This document shows positions 23,673 to 31,592 of a stretch of DNA of 64,000 bases, piece after piece. The stretch spans positions 62,001-126,000 of the forward strand of contig CAZRCD010000001.1 of assembly GCA_964598485.1 (NCBI GenBank), written 5' to 3'. Made by a program: the position numbers and the translations under genes. The stretch is from SOJA01 sp964598485. Lineage in GTDB: Archaea > Thermoproteota > Bathyarchaeia > Bathyarchaeales > Bathycorpusculaceae. How positions within the stretch are numbered: position 1 is the stretch's first letter; every line of letters begins with the position of its first letter. The notes under the pieces are model-generated. The model had not been told where the DNA came from. It saw only the letters and a program-made list of their open reading frames with translations, and made no database searches.

Positions 23673-24642
23673 CCTTCACACCTTCATCCGTTTTTCTAGC
23701 TATGAAAGGACTTCCACCAGCCCTTTGAATGGCTTCCAAAACTTGTTTAAGCCTTTCATTTTCTGCCAACGCTATCATACATCCACCGCCACCAGCACCA
23801 GTCAATTTTGCCCCCAAGGCACTAGCTTTTCGCGCAGCATTTATAAGCCACTCTAACGATTCATCTGAAATTCCTAATCCACAAAGCAAGGCATGGTTAA
23901 TGTTCATCAAATCTCCAAGAGTCTCCAAATCACTATCTCTGAGAGCATCTATTGCTCTTAAAACAATCTCACGCGCAGCCTTCATCACGTGATCAATAAC
24001 TCTTGAGTACTTACCCCTTACATCTCGCACCTTTGCAACTTGAACACGCGTAGACCTTTCAACACCAGTATACCCGACCACAAGTGAAACATCAGCCTCA
24101 ACATCCAACGGTCTAAATCCGGTGTCCATCTGAAACAGAAGAGTGCCGCCAAACGTTGAAACTGCAGGGTCTACCTCCGACGGTGTGCCATGCACAATCT
24201 TCTCAGCTTCATAAGAAATGCGGAAAACTGATTCTTTTGACATTGCAACTTTCAACAGAGCGCCAACAGCCGCTGTAACAGCAGCCGCCACCGCTGCTGA
24301 AGAACCCAAACCCGCAGCAACAGGAACCGTCGAGTTGACTTCAACATCTAAACCAACAGTCTCTCCGTATATTTCTAGAACTTTTTCCACAGCAAGCTTC
24401 AACGGTTCAAATTTCAACTTCGCCTCTTTTGCGTCGCCTTGTTGGACCTTGAGAAATCCATTTTCAAAATATCCTGCAAGATTGAGGTTTACTGAATGTA
24501 AATGCAATCGTTTGTCTTGGCGTAGTTCCGATTTTGCATAGGCTCTTTTATCTATAGCCATTACTATGGCTGGTTCACCGTAAACTACGAAGTGCTCTCC
24601 AAAAAGTATCACTTTCGCGGGAGCTGACGCAATAACCCCCAT
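23659..24642 (-). CDS. mvk: Mevalonate kinase (paralog 2, next to IPK)
   Basis: From the ATG at 24642 the product is 327 residues; earlier codons run into the MEMO gene. GHMP motifs: SAPAKVILFGEHFVVYGEPA, PVAAGLGSSAAVAAAV, and KLTGAGGGGCMIAL. The catalytic loop reads GTPSEVDPAVSTFGG: the Asp is kept, but SG and N of the usual SGxDN are replaced. The position between MEMO and IPK is the common archaeal one for mevalonate kinase. Given a second copy with the canonical loop at 17.8 kb, this one may have the ancestral role or a shifted substrate. Confidence 0.85.
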   Translation of the reverse strand: MGVIASAPAKVILFGEHFVVYGEPAIVMAIDKRAYAKSELRQDKRLHLHSVNLNLAGYFENGFLKVQQGDAKEAKLKFEPLKLAVEKVLEIYGETVGLDVEVNSTVPVAAGLGSSAAVAAAVTAAVGALLKVAMSKESVFRISYEAEKIVHGTPSEVDPAVSTFGGTLLFQMDTGFRPLDVEADVSLVVGYTGVERSTRVQVAKVRDVRGKYSRVIDHVMKAAREIVLRAIDALRDSDLETLGDLMNINHALLCGLGISDESLEWLINAARKASALGAKLTGAGGGGCMIALAENERLKQVLEAIQRAGGSPFIARKTDEGVKVEGI

Positions 24643-24652
24643 ACATACATCA

Positions 24653-25501
24653 CTATTTCTTGAAGCACACGGCGGCGTACCCAACCACACTTGAGTAGTC
24701 GCCAATAACATCTCCACTGGTCTTATAACATAATAATTTTGCCTCTTTCGCACCCAAAATCTTAGCGGCAGTAATTAAAGCAGCTATTGGACCATAACCG
24801 CAAGCACTAATGCGGTGAGCCTCAATAACCGAATAGAGTTTAGCTTCATCCATTGCTTCTACGGCTTCAAGGACCATTTTATCCTTTCTCTTTGCGCTTT
24901 CTTGAGGCTCGTAGTGCGTCATGTCTGAAGAGGCTATAATAACTCCATTTTTTCCAGCTAAAACCTTGGCCACTGCCTCTCCAACCTCTCTGGCTGAGGA
25001 CAAATCCTGCATCAGAAAACAAATGGGCACAATCTTGAATTTTGAACCATAAAGATATTGAAGGAAGGGAAGCTGAACCTCAATTGAATGCTCAATACGG
25101 TGAGCAGAATCGTCAACATCAACAATACCTGATTCATGCATAACCTGGTTAGCAGATTCACTATCTATTTCAACATCACCCAAAGGCGTACGCCAAAAAC
25201 CATCATTCATGACAGCCAAACCACTACCATAACCCCCATGGTTCGGACCGAAAAGAAAAACGACGTCAGGTTTACCGTCTAAAGCCAGCTTATAATAGGC
25301 GTGGGCTGCCACAGCACCCGAAAACATGTAACCTGCATGTGGACAAACAAAGCCTATCATCTGTCTCTGACCTTCCTCAATAATTTCTGGAATTTTTCCG
25401 GGTCCAAGCTTGTGGAGAAAACAGTTTTCTATTTGTGTTTTCAATGATTTGGCTGTTCCCGCATAGAAGCCTCCGGCTTGGCATGGACGCCGAATCTTCA
25501 C
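24653..25501 (-). CDS. MEMO1 family protein
   Basis: 282 residues of the MEMO family, related to extradiol dioxygenases and metal-dependent redox enzymes. Visible conserved pieces: RRPCQAGGFYAG, CPHAGYMFSGAVAAHAYY, FGPNHGG, IEHSIEVQLPFLQYL, IASSDMTHYEP and SACGYGPIAAL, which hold the His and Cys metal ligands. Its start overlaps the S2 stop by four bases. The S2-MEMO-mevalonate kinase-IPK order is a recurrent archaeal arrangement. The biochemical role in archaea is unknown. Confidence 0.92.
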   Translation of the reverse strand: MKIRRPCQAGGFYAGTAKSLKTQIENCFLHKLGPGKIPEIIEEGQRQMIGFVCPHAGYMFSGAVAAHAYYKLALDGKPDVVFLFGPNHGGYGSGLAVMNDGFWRTPLGDVEIDSESANQVMHESGIVDVDDSAHRIEHSIEVQLPFLQYLYGSKFKIVPICFLMQDLSSAREVGEAVAKVLAGKNGVIIASSDMTHYEPQESAKRKDKMVLEAVEAMDEAKLYSVIEAHRISACGYGPIAALITAAKILGAKEAKLLCYKTSGDVIGDYSSVVGYAAVCFKK

Positions 25502-26184
25502 TGCTCGTTATCCTCCTCCTCTTCCCTTGAAATCTTGGTTTCAAAATCCTCAACTGTTAGTGGTAAATCCTTATCCGGCGGCAACTCACCCTTCTCTCGC
25601 AGTGTTTGTCTCGCTAAAAGCCAGTAAATAATGGCTAAGGCTCTTCTACCCTTATTGTTTGTTGAAATCACCAAGTCTACGCCTGAAAAGTCGTTGTCTG
25701 TACTGCATAAGGCTATTAGGGGTATGCCCACTGAAGACGCTTCTTTAACCGCTTGAGAATCCGCTCTTGGATCAGAAACTAACAAAACATCTGGCTCGAT
25801 GCGGCTAGGATGTAAGGGATTTGATAAAAGTCCTGGAATAAAGCGTCCAACAATAGGAACCGCTCCAGTTACCTCGCAGAATTTTCTAACGGGTTCTTGC
25901 GCGTAAAGTCTAGCTGCTGCAACAGCGATTTTTGACGGTTCAAATCTGGCTAGAAACTTTGCAGTTATCCTTATACGTTCATCAGTCTTCTTGACATCCA
26001 AGACAAATAGACCGTCAGGTCTGACACGGTATATGAATTGCTCCATGTCTCTTGTTTTCATTCTTGTTCCAATGTGTGTTCCCGCAGAGAGAAGTGTGTC
26101 TCGTGGTAACAGAAGCTCTTCCTCTGTGGTGACATTTGTTGTTTCTCCTTCCTTTTCTGATTTTTCGTCTTTAACTTCTGACAA
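25498..26184 (-). CDS. rps2: 30S ribosomal protein S2
   Basis: 228 residues of the uS2 family: LLSAGTHIGTRMKTRDMEQFIYRV, then GLFVLDVKKTDERI, FIPGLLSNPLHPSRIEPDVLLVSDPRADSQAV and the final helix RALAIIYWLLARQTL. N- and C-terminal tails are acidic (EKSEKEGE and SREEEEDNEQ), commonly seen in archaeal S2. Follows the enolase gene by 15 bases in the conserved ribosomal/polymerase superoperon. Confidence 0.95.
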   Translation of the reverse strand: MSEVKDEKSEKEGETTNVTTEEELLLPRDTLLSAGTHIGTRMKTRDMEQFIYRVRPDGLFVLDVKKTDERIRITAKFLARFEPSKIAVAAARLYAQEPVRKFCEVTGAVPIVGRFIPGLLSNPLHPSRIEPDVLLVSDPRADSQAVKEASSVGIPLIALCSTDNDFSGVDLVISTNNKGRRALAIIYWLLARQTLREKGELPPDKDLPLTVEDFETKISREEEEDNEQ

Positions 26185-26198
26185 TATCTTCCAGCTCC

Positions 26199-27452
26199 CT
26201 AAAACATTTGCAGTTCAGCCATTTTAGCTCTATCCCCCAAAAACTCCTCTACCCTTATTAACTCGTTCAATTTTGCTATTCTCGCTCCCTCAACAACTCC
26301 CGTCTTTATTACTGGGCATCTAAATGCCACAGCCAAATGGGCTATGTGCCAATCACATGTACTGCCCGAACGATGCGACATCACTGGGACACATCCAGCT
26401 CCCTTCGCCATTTCAATGGTTTCCCAAGCATCTGTGAGTGTGCCGACTTGATTCACCTTTATTATAATCGCGTTGGCTGCGTGCAATTTTATTCCACGGC
26501 TTAATCTTTCAGTGTTTGTGACAAATAGGTCGTCACCGCAAACTAAACAGTTCTTCACTTTTTTGGTGAGTTCTGCGGAACTCCTATAGTCTTCTTCGTG
26601 GAATGGGTCTTCCACATACACGAGATGATATTTTTTGACGAGTTTGCGAATGAATTCTAACTGCTCTCCTGAATCTCGTTTTTTGCCTTCTCTCGGGTAG
26701 ACGTAAGTTTTCTTTCTAGCATTCCACATGGATGATGCTGCAACGTCAACGCCTAAACCACATTCGAAACCCAATTCGTTACCCACTTCTTCACACGCTT
26801 CGGCTAACACTTCCAAAGCATCTAGATTTCCAATGTTTGCAATCCAAGCTCCTTCATCACTTCTTCCACCACCAAAGAGCCTGTCCTTTTTCTTTAGCAT
26901 GTCGCCAATTCTTCTGTGGATTTTAGTGTTAGCGTCAGCGGCTTCTAAAAAGGATTCAGCTCCATAGGGAAGAACCAGAAATTCTTGTATGTCCGGAATT
27001 TTTCCCTTGCCGTGTTTTCCACCGCTTATCACGTTTCCAAGGGGATATGGGAGTTCATGGACGATATATCCGCCTAAATAATGGAATAGAAGTAAGCCGT
27101 AAGAATTCGCTGCAGCCTCGACACTTGCCAGCGAAATGGAGAAGGCTGTGTTTCCGCCCAAAATCTTAAAATTTCTTGTGCCGTCAATTTCATGCAGTGT
27201 TTTGTCAATTTCTTCTTGGAAATCCACGTTTAACCCGATTAGTTCTGGAGCTATCACCTCTTCAACTTTTTTGATTGCTTGGTCCACTCCGCCTTGAGGA
27301 TAAGAAACTACTTCAGCTTTTCCTCGACTTTTTCCAGCTGGAGCCGAGGCTCTCCCAAAACTTGAGGTTGTTACAACATCAACTTCTATTGTTTCTTCTC
27401 CACGGCTGTTAAAAACCTTTCTTGCAATTATGTCTTCAATAACTGTTGACAT
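26199..27452 (-). CDS. eno: Enolase (phosphopyruvate hydratase), divergent signature
   Basis: 417 residues from the ATG at 27452, which has AAGGAGA just upstream; a start at 27467 is less likely. Glycolytic enolase features: NSRGEETIEVDV, QEFLVLP, VEDPFHEEDY, CGDDLFVTN and IIKVNQVGTLTDAWETI. Two usually strict segments differ: the GDEGG loop reads RSDEGAW, and SHRSGETED reads SHRSGSTCDWHIAH; the substrate-closing loop is SAPAGKSRG. Position between RpoN and S2 is where archaea keep enolase, so it is most likely the housekeeping enzyme. Confidence 0.9.
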   Translation of the reverse strand: MSTVIEDIIARKVFNSRGEETIEVDVVTTSSFGRASAPAGKSRGKAEVVSYPQGGVDQAIKKVEEVIAPELIGLNVDFQEEIDKTLHEIDGTRNFKILGGNTAFSISLASVEAAANSYGLLLFHYLGGYIVHELPYPLGNVISGGKHGKGKIPDIQEFLVLPYGAESFLEAADANTKIHRRIGDMLKKKDRLFGGGRSDEGAWIANIGNLDALEVLAEACEEVGNELGFECGLGVDVAASSMWNARKKTYVYPREGKKRDSGEQLEFIRKLVKKYHLVYVEDPFHEEDYRSSAELTKKVKNCLVCGDDLFVTNTERLSRGIKLHAANAIIIKVNQVGTLTDAWETIEMAKGAGCVPVMSHRSGSTCDWHIAHLAVAFRCPVIKTGVVEGARIAKLNELIRVEEFLGDRAKMAELQMF

Positions 27453-27470
27453 GCTTTCTCCTTCCATTGC

Positions 27471-27701
27471 TTAATAGTTGTTTCGTGCCTCTCTTCTCTT
27501 CTCTGCCACTTCGTAAAATCGTAGAACTTCGTCAATGATTTCCACGTGAGACAACAGCATTCGCCTGCAACAGTATCTTTTGATGCCCAAGCTGTCCAAG
27601 ACCTCGCCGGGTTCCTCTCTGGCTTTCACTCTTCTCGCGAATTCTTCCCACTTGTCTCCGATTAATTTGCCACAGGTAAAGCATCTTACAGGTATAATCA
27701 T
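27471..27701 (-). CDS. rpoN: DNA-directed RNA polymerase subunit N (Rpo10)
   Basis: 76 residues: MIIPVRCFTCGKLIGDKWEEF at the N-terminus, with zinc ligands Cys7, Cys10 and the adjacent pair in KRYCCRRMLLSHVEIID, the unmistakable Rpo10/RPB10 signature. Follows S9 in the superoperon. RpoK, often the next gene in archaea, is absent here and enolase follows directly. Confidence 0.96.
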   Translation of the reverse strand: MIIPVRCFTCGKLIGDKWEEFARRVKAREEPGEVLDSLGIKRYCCRRMLLSHVEIIDEVLRFYEVAEKRREARNNY

Positions 27702-27718
27702 TTTTAATCAGCCTCCCT

Positions 27719-28129
27719 TTATCTGTAGCTTTTCTGGTCTCTGGCTCTTGCCCCCGGGCCTCCGAACTTTTTAGGTTCTTTACGTCTCGGGTCTCCAACA
27801 ACCATTGTTCTGTCATACTCGACAAAAACTCTGCGTAGACGTGAACTCTTCGTCCATTTCAACAAAGCGTTTGCTATTACCATTCTTGAGGCTTCAGCCT
27901 GTCCCATGTATCCGCCACCTGAAACTTTGACATCTACGTCCAATTGCTTCAACACATCATTCCCGGCCTGCATGAGCGGTTCCATTATTTTTTCCCGTGC
28001 AATTTCTGGTTCATAAATTTCTAGGGGGATTCTGTTTATGCGTATCCTTCCAATTCCAGGCTTAACAACGGCCCGTGCTGTAGCTGTTTTTCTTTTTCCA
28101 CTGATAACCAAAACTTTTTTAGCTGGCAT
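27719..28129 (-). CDS. rps9: 30S ribosomal protein S9
   Basis: 136 residues of uS9: SGKRKTATARAVVKPGIGRIRINRIPLEIY at the start, VSGGGYMGQAEASRMVIANALLKW in the middle and the C-terminal RRKEPKKFGGPGARARDQKSYR whose last Arg reaches the P-site tRNA. Starts two bases after the L13 stop. Confidence 0.97.
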   Translation of the reverse strand: MPAKKVLVISGKRKTATARAVVKPGIGRIRINRIPLEIYEPEIAREKIMEPLMQAGNDVLKQLDVDVKVSGGGYMGQAEASRMVIANALLKWTKSSRLRRVFVEYDRTMVVGDPRRKEPKKFGGPGARARDQKSYR

Positions 28130-28131
28130 AA

Positions 28132-28575
28132 CTATTCACCAAGGTTCCATCCTATTTCTTTTGCGAGTTCACCAATCGTGAAATACGGGCATTTCAGTTT
28201 TTCAGCGCGAGCTTCCGCTAGAGTTTCCGTTTTCTGTTCTTTGAGTTCTTCCGGCGTTCCAATGGATACTTTAAGCCGTTTATATGCTTGTTTACCCTTG
28301 GGCTGTTTATACGGAAGCATACCTCTCACGGTTTTTCGAACTATTCTGTCGGGTCTTCTGTAATGAAATGGACCCTTTTTTGGATGCCCTACTTCAAGGA
28401 ACTCCTTTGCTTCTTTTACTTTGCTTTTCTTTTTACCAGAAAGCACAGCTTTTTCAGCGTTTACAATTATTATCCTTTCGCTCTCTAGCAGTCGTTTAGC
28501 AACTATGCTAGCCATTCTGCCAAGAATTAGGCCTTCTGCGTTTATTATTGTGATTGTTTGATTTATAGTCTTCAT
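28132..28575 (-). CDS. rpl13: 50S ribosomal protein L13
   Basis: 147 residues of uL13: IINAEGLILGRMASIVAKRLL, IIVNAEKAVLSGKK, FHYRRPDRIVRKTVRGMLPYKQPKGKQAYKRL, with the final helix FTIGELAKEIGW. Usual archaeal length. Four bases separate it from L18e upstream. Confidence 0.97.
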   Translation of the reverse strand: MKTINQTITIINAEGLILGRMASIVAKRLLESERIIIVNAEKAVLSGKKKSKVKEAKEFLEVGHPKKGPFHYRRPDRIVRKTVRGMLPYKQPKGKQAYKRLKVSIGTPEELKEQKTETLAEARAEKLKCPYFTIGELAKEIGWNLGE

Positions 28576-28579
28576 TTTT

Positions 28580-28942
28580 TCACCCGATTATCTTAACGTT
28601 TGAACCCTTCGGATTTTTCTTGATAAGTTGAAGAAGTGATATGGTTTTTCCCCTTGCAACCTTTATCTTTTCTTTCGCCTTTTCTGAAAAGGAGAAGGCT
28701 GCCACGGTTATTGGATGATCAATTTTGCCTGTGCCTATCACTTTACCCGGAACCACAACCGTTTCCTTTTTCTCAGTGTATCTGTTCAATCGGCTTACGT
28801 TCACAGCTATACGCTTTCTCCTCGGCTTTGCTAAACGTTCTGCAACATCCTTCCAAATTCTGACATTGTTTTCTCTACTCTGCTTTCTTAGGAAGCGCAT
28901 AAGCATGATAAGCTCTGGATTTGTCGTTTTAGCCTTTTTCAC
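28580..28942 (-). CDS. rpl18e: 50S ribosomal protein L18e
   Basis: 120 residues of the eL18/L15-related family: TTNPELIMLMRFLRKQSRENNVRIWKDVAERLAKPRRKRIAVNVSRLNRYT, VVVPGKVIGTGKIDHPITVAAFSFS and the C-terminal GKTISLLQLIKKNPKGSNVKIIG. Its start overlaps the RpoD stop by 14 bases, indicating coupling. Confidence 0.96.
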   Translation of the reverse strand: MKKAKTTNPELIMLMRFLRKQSRENNVRIWKDVAERLAKPRRKRIAVNVSRLNRYTEKKETVVVPGKVIGTGKIDHPITVAAFSFSEKAKEKIKVARGKTISLLQLIKKNPKGSNVKIIG

Positions 28943-29750
28943 TTTTCTTCACCTTGACTTGACCTATGAACTCCTTCAACTGTTCATTTAGGATTTTAAC
29001 AGCTTCATTCATCATTCTTTCCGGAGAAAGCACGCCTGTGGATTCCATGTTGAATATAAAGGTGTCCTCTTTCCAGCTTACTTCTATCGCTGGGGGATTT
29101 ATTGGGCAAACGTCAACGCAGTCTTCACACAGAGTGCAAGCCATCAAATCGCGAATCTCTATTTTGTCTCCAGCTTTGATCAAAACTTTCTTTGGACAGA
29201 TTTCTACGCATTTTCCGCATGCATCGCATTGTTTGCTTATTTTGATTTGTGGGAAATACTTGTATGTGCACATTGAAACTGGTTGCCATTTCGCGTGGTT
29301 TTTTCCTTTTCCAAGTCTCGCGTAGGCTTCAAGCTTCAGGTATTGTTCTTTAGCTAGTTTTACTATGGGTATTTTGTCGCTCACAGGAGTTATATCTGGG
29401 TTCTCTGAGATCAGCTCCCCTGAATAAACAGTTCTCGTTTCTTCTTTTGCTTCTGCATCAAGCGTAAGTGAGACCCTGCAAAGGTTACATCCAAATTCGC
29501 TTTTGCATGGGCACTCTTCTGGTAAATTGTAGCCGTCCAAGTCAGTTTTGAGAGGGATCAGCCCGAGTCTATGGGCTACGATTTCATCCTGTAATATAGA
29601 AGAGTTCTCAAGTATTACAACTTCATCTATCGCCATGCACGGAACTTCCGCCAGTATGATCCTTCTTAAGGCATTCATAAACGGAACATCAGCTCCCCGA
29701 ATAAGTAAACGCATGCTCATATCATTTTTTTCAAGCACTTTTATTTCCAC
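28929..29750 (-). CDS. rpoD: DNA-directed RNA polymerase subunit D (Rpo3) with two [4Fe-4S] motifs
   Basis: 273 residues, homolog of RPB3/alpha, forming the assembly platform with subunit L. N-terminal dimerisation part: LIRGADVPFMNALRRIILAEVPCMAIDEV and HRLGLIPL. An inserted ferredoxin-like domain (about 170-225) holds CDACGKCVEICP and CTLCEDCVDVCP, both complete four-cysteine sets, so two clusters are likely. Some archaeal RpoD proteins keep one, both or none. The C-terminus returns to the alpha fold (FNMESTGVLSPERMMNEAVKIL). Gene order S11-RpoD-L18e is conserved. Confidence 0.96.
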   Translation of the reverse strand: MEIKVLEKNDMSMRLLIRGADVPFMNALRRIILAEVPCMAIDEVVILENSSILQDEIVAHRLGLIPLKTDLDGYNLPEECPCKSEFGCNLCRVSLTLDAEAKEETRTVYSGELISENPDITPVSDKIPIVKLAKEQYLKLEAYARLGKGKNHAKWQPVSMCTYKYFPQIKISKQCDACGKCVEICPKKVLIKAGDKIEIRDLMACTLCEDCVDVCPINPPAIEVSWKEDTFIFNMESTGVLSPERMMNEAVKILNEQLKEFIGQVKVKKSEKG

Positions 29751-29863
29751 TTACTTGAACACTCCACAAGGTCTACCATGAATACTGTGCCGTTCAAAAG
29801 AATATTGGTGCATTATTTCAACTTTTCTATCAAAAGTGAAAGCACAAATTAACATGGGTTAGA

Positions 29864-30277
29864 CTAGACCCTTCTTCCTCTTCTGCCACCTGGTCTTCGT
29901 GTTCCATCATGAGGAATGGGTGTAACCTCTTCTATGCGCCCTATGCGGAATCCTGATCTTGCCAGAGCTCTTATGGCTGCTTGTGCACCTGCACCAGGAG
30001 TTCTTGGTCCTGAGCCTCCTGGAGCCCTTACCTTAATGTTGATTGCCCTTATTCCCTTGTCTCTGGCCACTCCTGCGGCTGCAGAGGCGGCTCGCATGGC
30101 TGCGTAAGCCGAGGACTCCATTCTACCTTCTTTCACAGACATCCCGCCGGATGTTCTCGCTATGGTTTCCGCGCCTGAGATGTCTGTTATGTGAACTATC
30201 GTGTTGTTGTAAGAACTGTAAATATGTACGACGCCCCACCTCTCAGGTTTCTTGCTCTGACCACCACTGCTACTCAT
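29864..30277 (-). CDS. rps11: 30S ribosomal protein S11
   Basis: 137 residues of uS11: WGVVHIYSSYNNTIVHITDISGAETIARTSGGM, ESSAYAAMRAASAAAGVARDKGI, KVRAPGGSGPRTPGAGAQAAIRALARSG and the basic C-terminus PIPHDGTRRPGGRRGRRV. Between S4 and RpoD in the classical order. A 113-base gap with no gene separates it from RpoD. Confidence 0.97.
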   Translation of the reverse strand: MSSSGGQSKKPERWGVVHIYSSYNNTIVHITDISGAETIARTSGGMSVKEGRMESSAYAAMRAASAAAGVARDKGIRAINIKVRAPGGSGPRTPGAGAQAAIRALARSGFRIGRIEEVTPIPHDGTRRPGGRRGRRV

Positions 30278-30278
30278 C

Positions 30279-30833
30279 TTACGTCTCCTCTGTTTTCTTC
30301 TCCGTTGTCGGTACAGCTGCTATTGTTTGACGTAGAGAGTGACTTGGATTTGCAAAGGGGCTTTGGGGGATATATGTTATTTGGTTTTCTTCTTTCGTTG
30401 GGACTAGATAACTTGGAACAGTTACTCGCTGGTCTCCTATGACTATGTGCCCATGAGTTACGAGTTGACGAGCTTGGTAAATCGACTTAGCTAGACCTTT
30501 TCGAAAAATGATTGTTTGAAGTCTTCTTTCAAGTATATCTTCAATCGTTGAGTCCAGAATGTCGTCAAGAACTGCGGTTTCATGTATTATGCCGAGTTTT
30601 TTCAAACGCGCGAGAAGCATCTCATCCATTCTTTTGCGTTCTTCAGGTGTTTTTCCTATAAGGGAACGGGCTATTCCTCTGAACTTTGACAGCATTGTTT
30701 CATGTCGCCATAATTCACGTTTGTTCCTTAAACCATATTGGCCCAAAAGTTTAAGCTCTTCTTGTAAGACATCTACTCGCCACGGAAAACGTGGACTTTC
30801 ATATTTCTTTCTCTGTTTTTTAGGATCACCCAT
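30279..30833 (-). CDS. rps4: 30S ribosomal protein S4
   Basis: 184 residues of uS4: GDPKKQRKKYESPRFPWRVDVLQEEL, LWRHETMLSKFRGIARSLI, and the S4 RNA-binding domain LERRLQTIIFRKGLAKSIYQARQLVTHGHIVIGDQRVTVPSY. Nearly touches S11 (one base gap). Usual archaeal size. Confidence 0.97.
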   Translation of the reverse strand: MGDPKKQRKKYESPRFPWRVDVLQEELKLLGQYGLRNKRELWRHETMLSKFRGIARSLIGKTPEERKRMDEMLLARLKKLGIIHETAVLDDILDSTIEDILERRLQTIIFRKGLAKSIYQARQLVTHGHIVIGDQRVTVPSYLVPTKEENQITYIPQSPFANPSHSLRQTIAAVPTTEKKTEET

Positions 30834-30838
30834 GAATG

Positions 30839-31303
30839 TTACATCCTTCCCTTCTTCATCTTCTTCACTTTCACTCCGACAGCCTTACCTTTTCTTCCAG
30901 TAGTTCTTGTTCTTTGCCCACGCACCTTTAGTCCGTAAGCGTGACGATATCCTCGCCACGATTTTATCTCTTTCATCTGTTTAATATCCGTCTTTGTACT
31001 TAAATCGAGATCCGCTCTAATGAGGTGCAAATCTTTCCCAGTCTCGAGATCTTTTCTTCTGTTTAGAAGCCAGTTTGGCAGCTCAAACTTTGTTGGGTCT
31101 TTTATTATTTGTTCTAACCTTTCAACCTCTGATTCTGTTAGAAAACCTGCCCTTTTCTCCGGGTTTGTTCCTGCTTTTTTTAATATTGCGTTTGCGAGGG
31201 TTAGGTTTACTCCTTTAATTCTCTTTAGGGCATATGGCATTTTTAGGGTGCCATCTATGTCTGTTCCTATTATTCGCAGTATGTGACGAAATTCGTTTGA
31301 CAT
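30839..31303 (-). CDS. rps13: 30S ribosomal protein S13
   Basis: 154 residues of uS13: FRHILRIIGTDIDGTLKMPYALKRIKGVNLTLANAIL, and the C-terminal SWRGYRHAYGLKVRGQRTRTTGRKG signature. First gene of the long minus-strand superoperon (S13 to IPK), with a TATA box just upstream. Confidence 0.97.
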   Translation of the reverse strand: MSNEFRHILRIIGTDIDGTLKMPYALKRIKGVNLTLANAILKKAGTNPEKRAGFLTESEVERLEQIIKDPTKFELPNWLLNRRKDLETGKDLHLIRADLDLSTKTDIKQMKEIKSWRGYRHAYGLKVRGQRTRTTGRKGKAVGVKVKKMKKGRM

Positions 31304-31350
31304 TTATCGCCGACCATTAACACTGAAGCTAACTACGGAAATAAGCCATA

Positions 31351-31362
31351 CTTTATTTAAAC
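31351..31362 (-). promoter_or_regulatory. TATA box of the S13 ribosomal/polymerase operon
   Basis: GGTTTAAATAAAG on the minus strand about 50 bases before the S13 ATG, a good archaeal box with a purine-rich upstream BRE-like stretch. Confidence 0.6.
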
Positions 31363-31576
31363 CTTACTAGGAGCTAAAACCAGTTTTGAAAAAGATAATT
31401 AATTCTTGTTGATTGAGTGTGATTGACAGAGTGGAGCGTTTCTTGAGGACACAATGCTGAGAGGTGTCTAAGAAGAGCGATGTATCGTTTTGTTTAGGAA
31501 TCATTGTGGTGTTTTAGCTGTTCAGTCCAGCATGTCTTTAGCTCATCTAGTGCAGCGCAAGAATTATTTCATCCAT

Positions 31577-31592
31577 AGACTCAGCTGAGTCT
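31577..31592. terminator. Perfect 16-bp palindrome at the 3' end of the GNAT gene
   Basis: AGACTCAGCTGAGTCT is its own reverse complement and spans the GNAT stop codon (31581-31583). It could be a 3' hairpin or a protein site. Confidence 0.35.
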
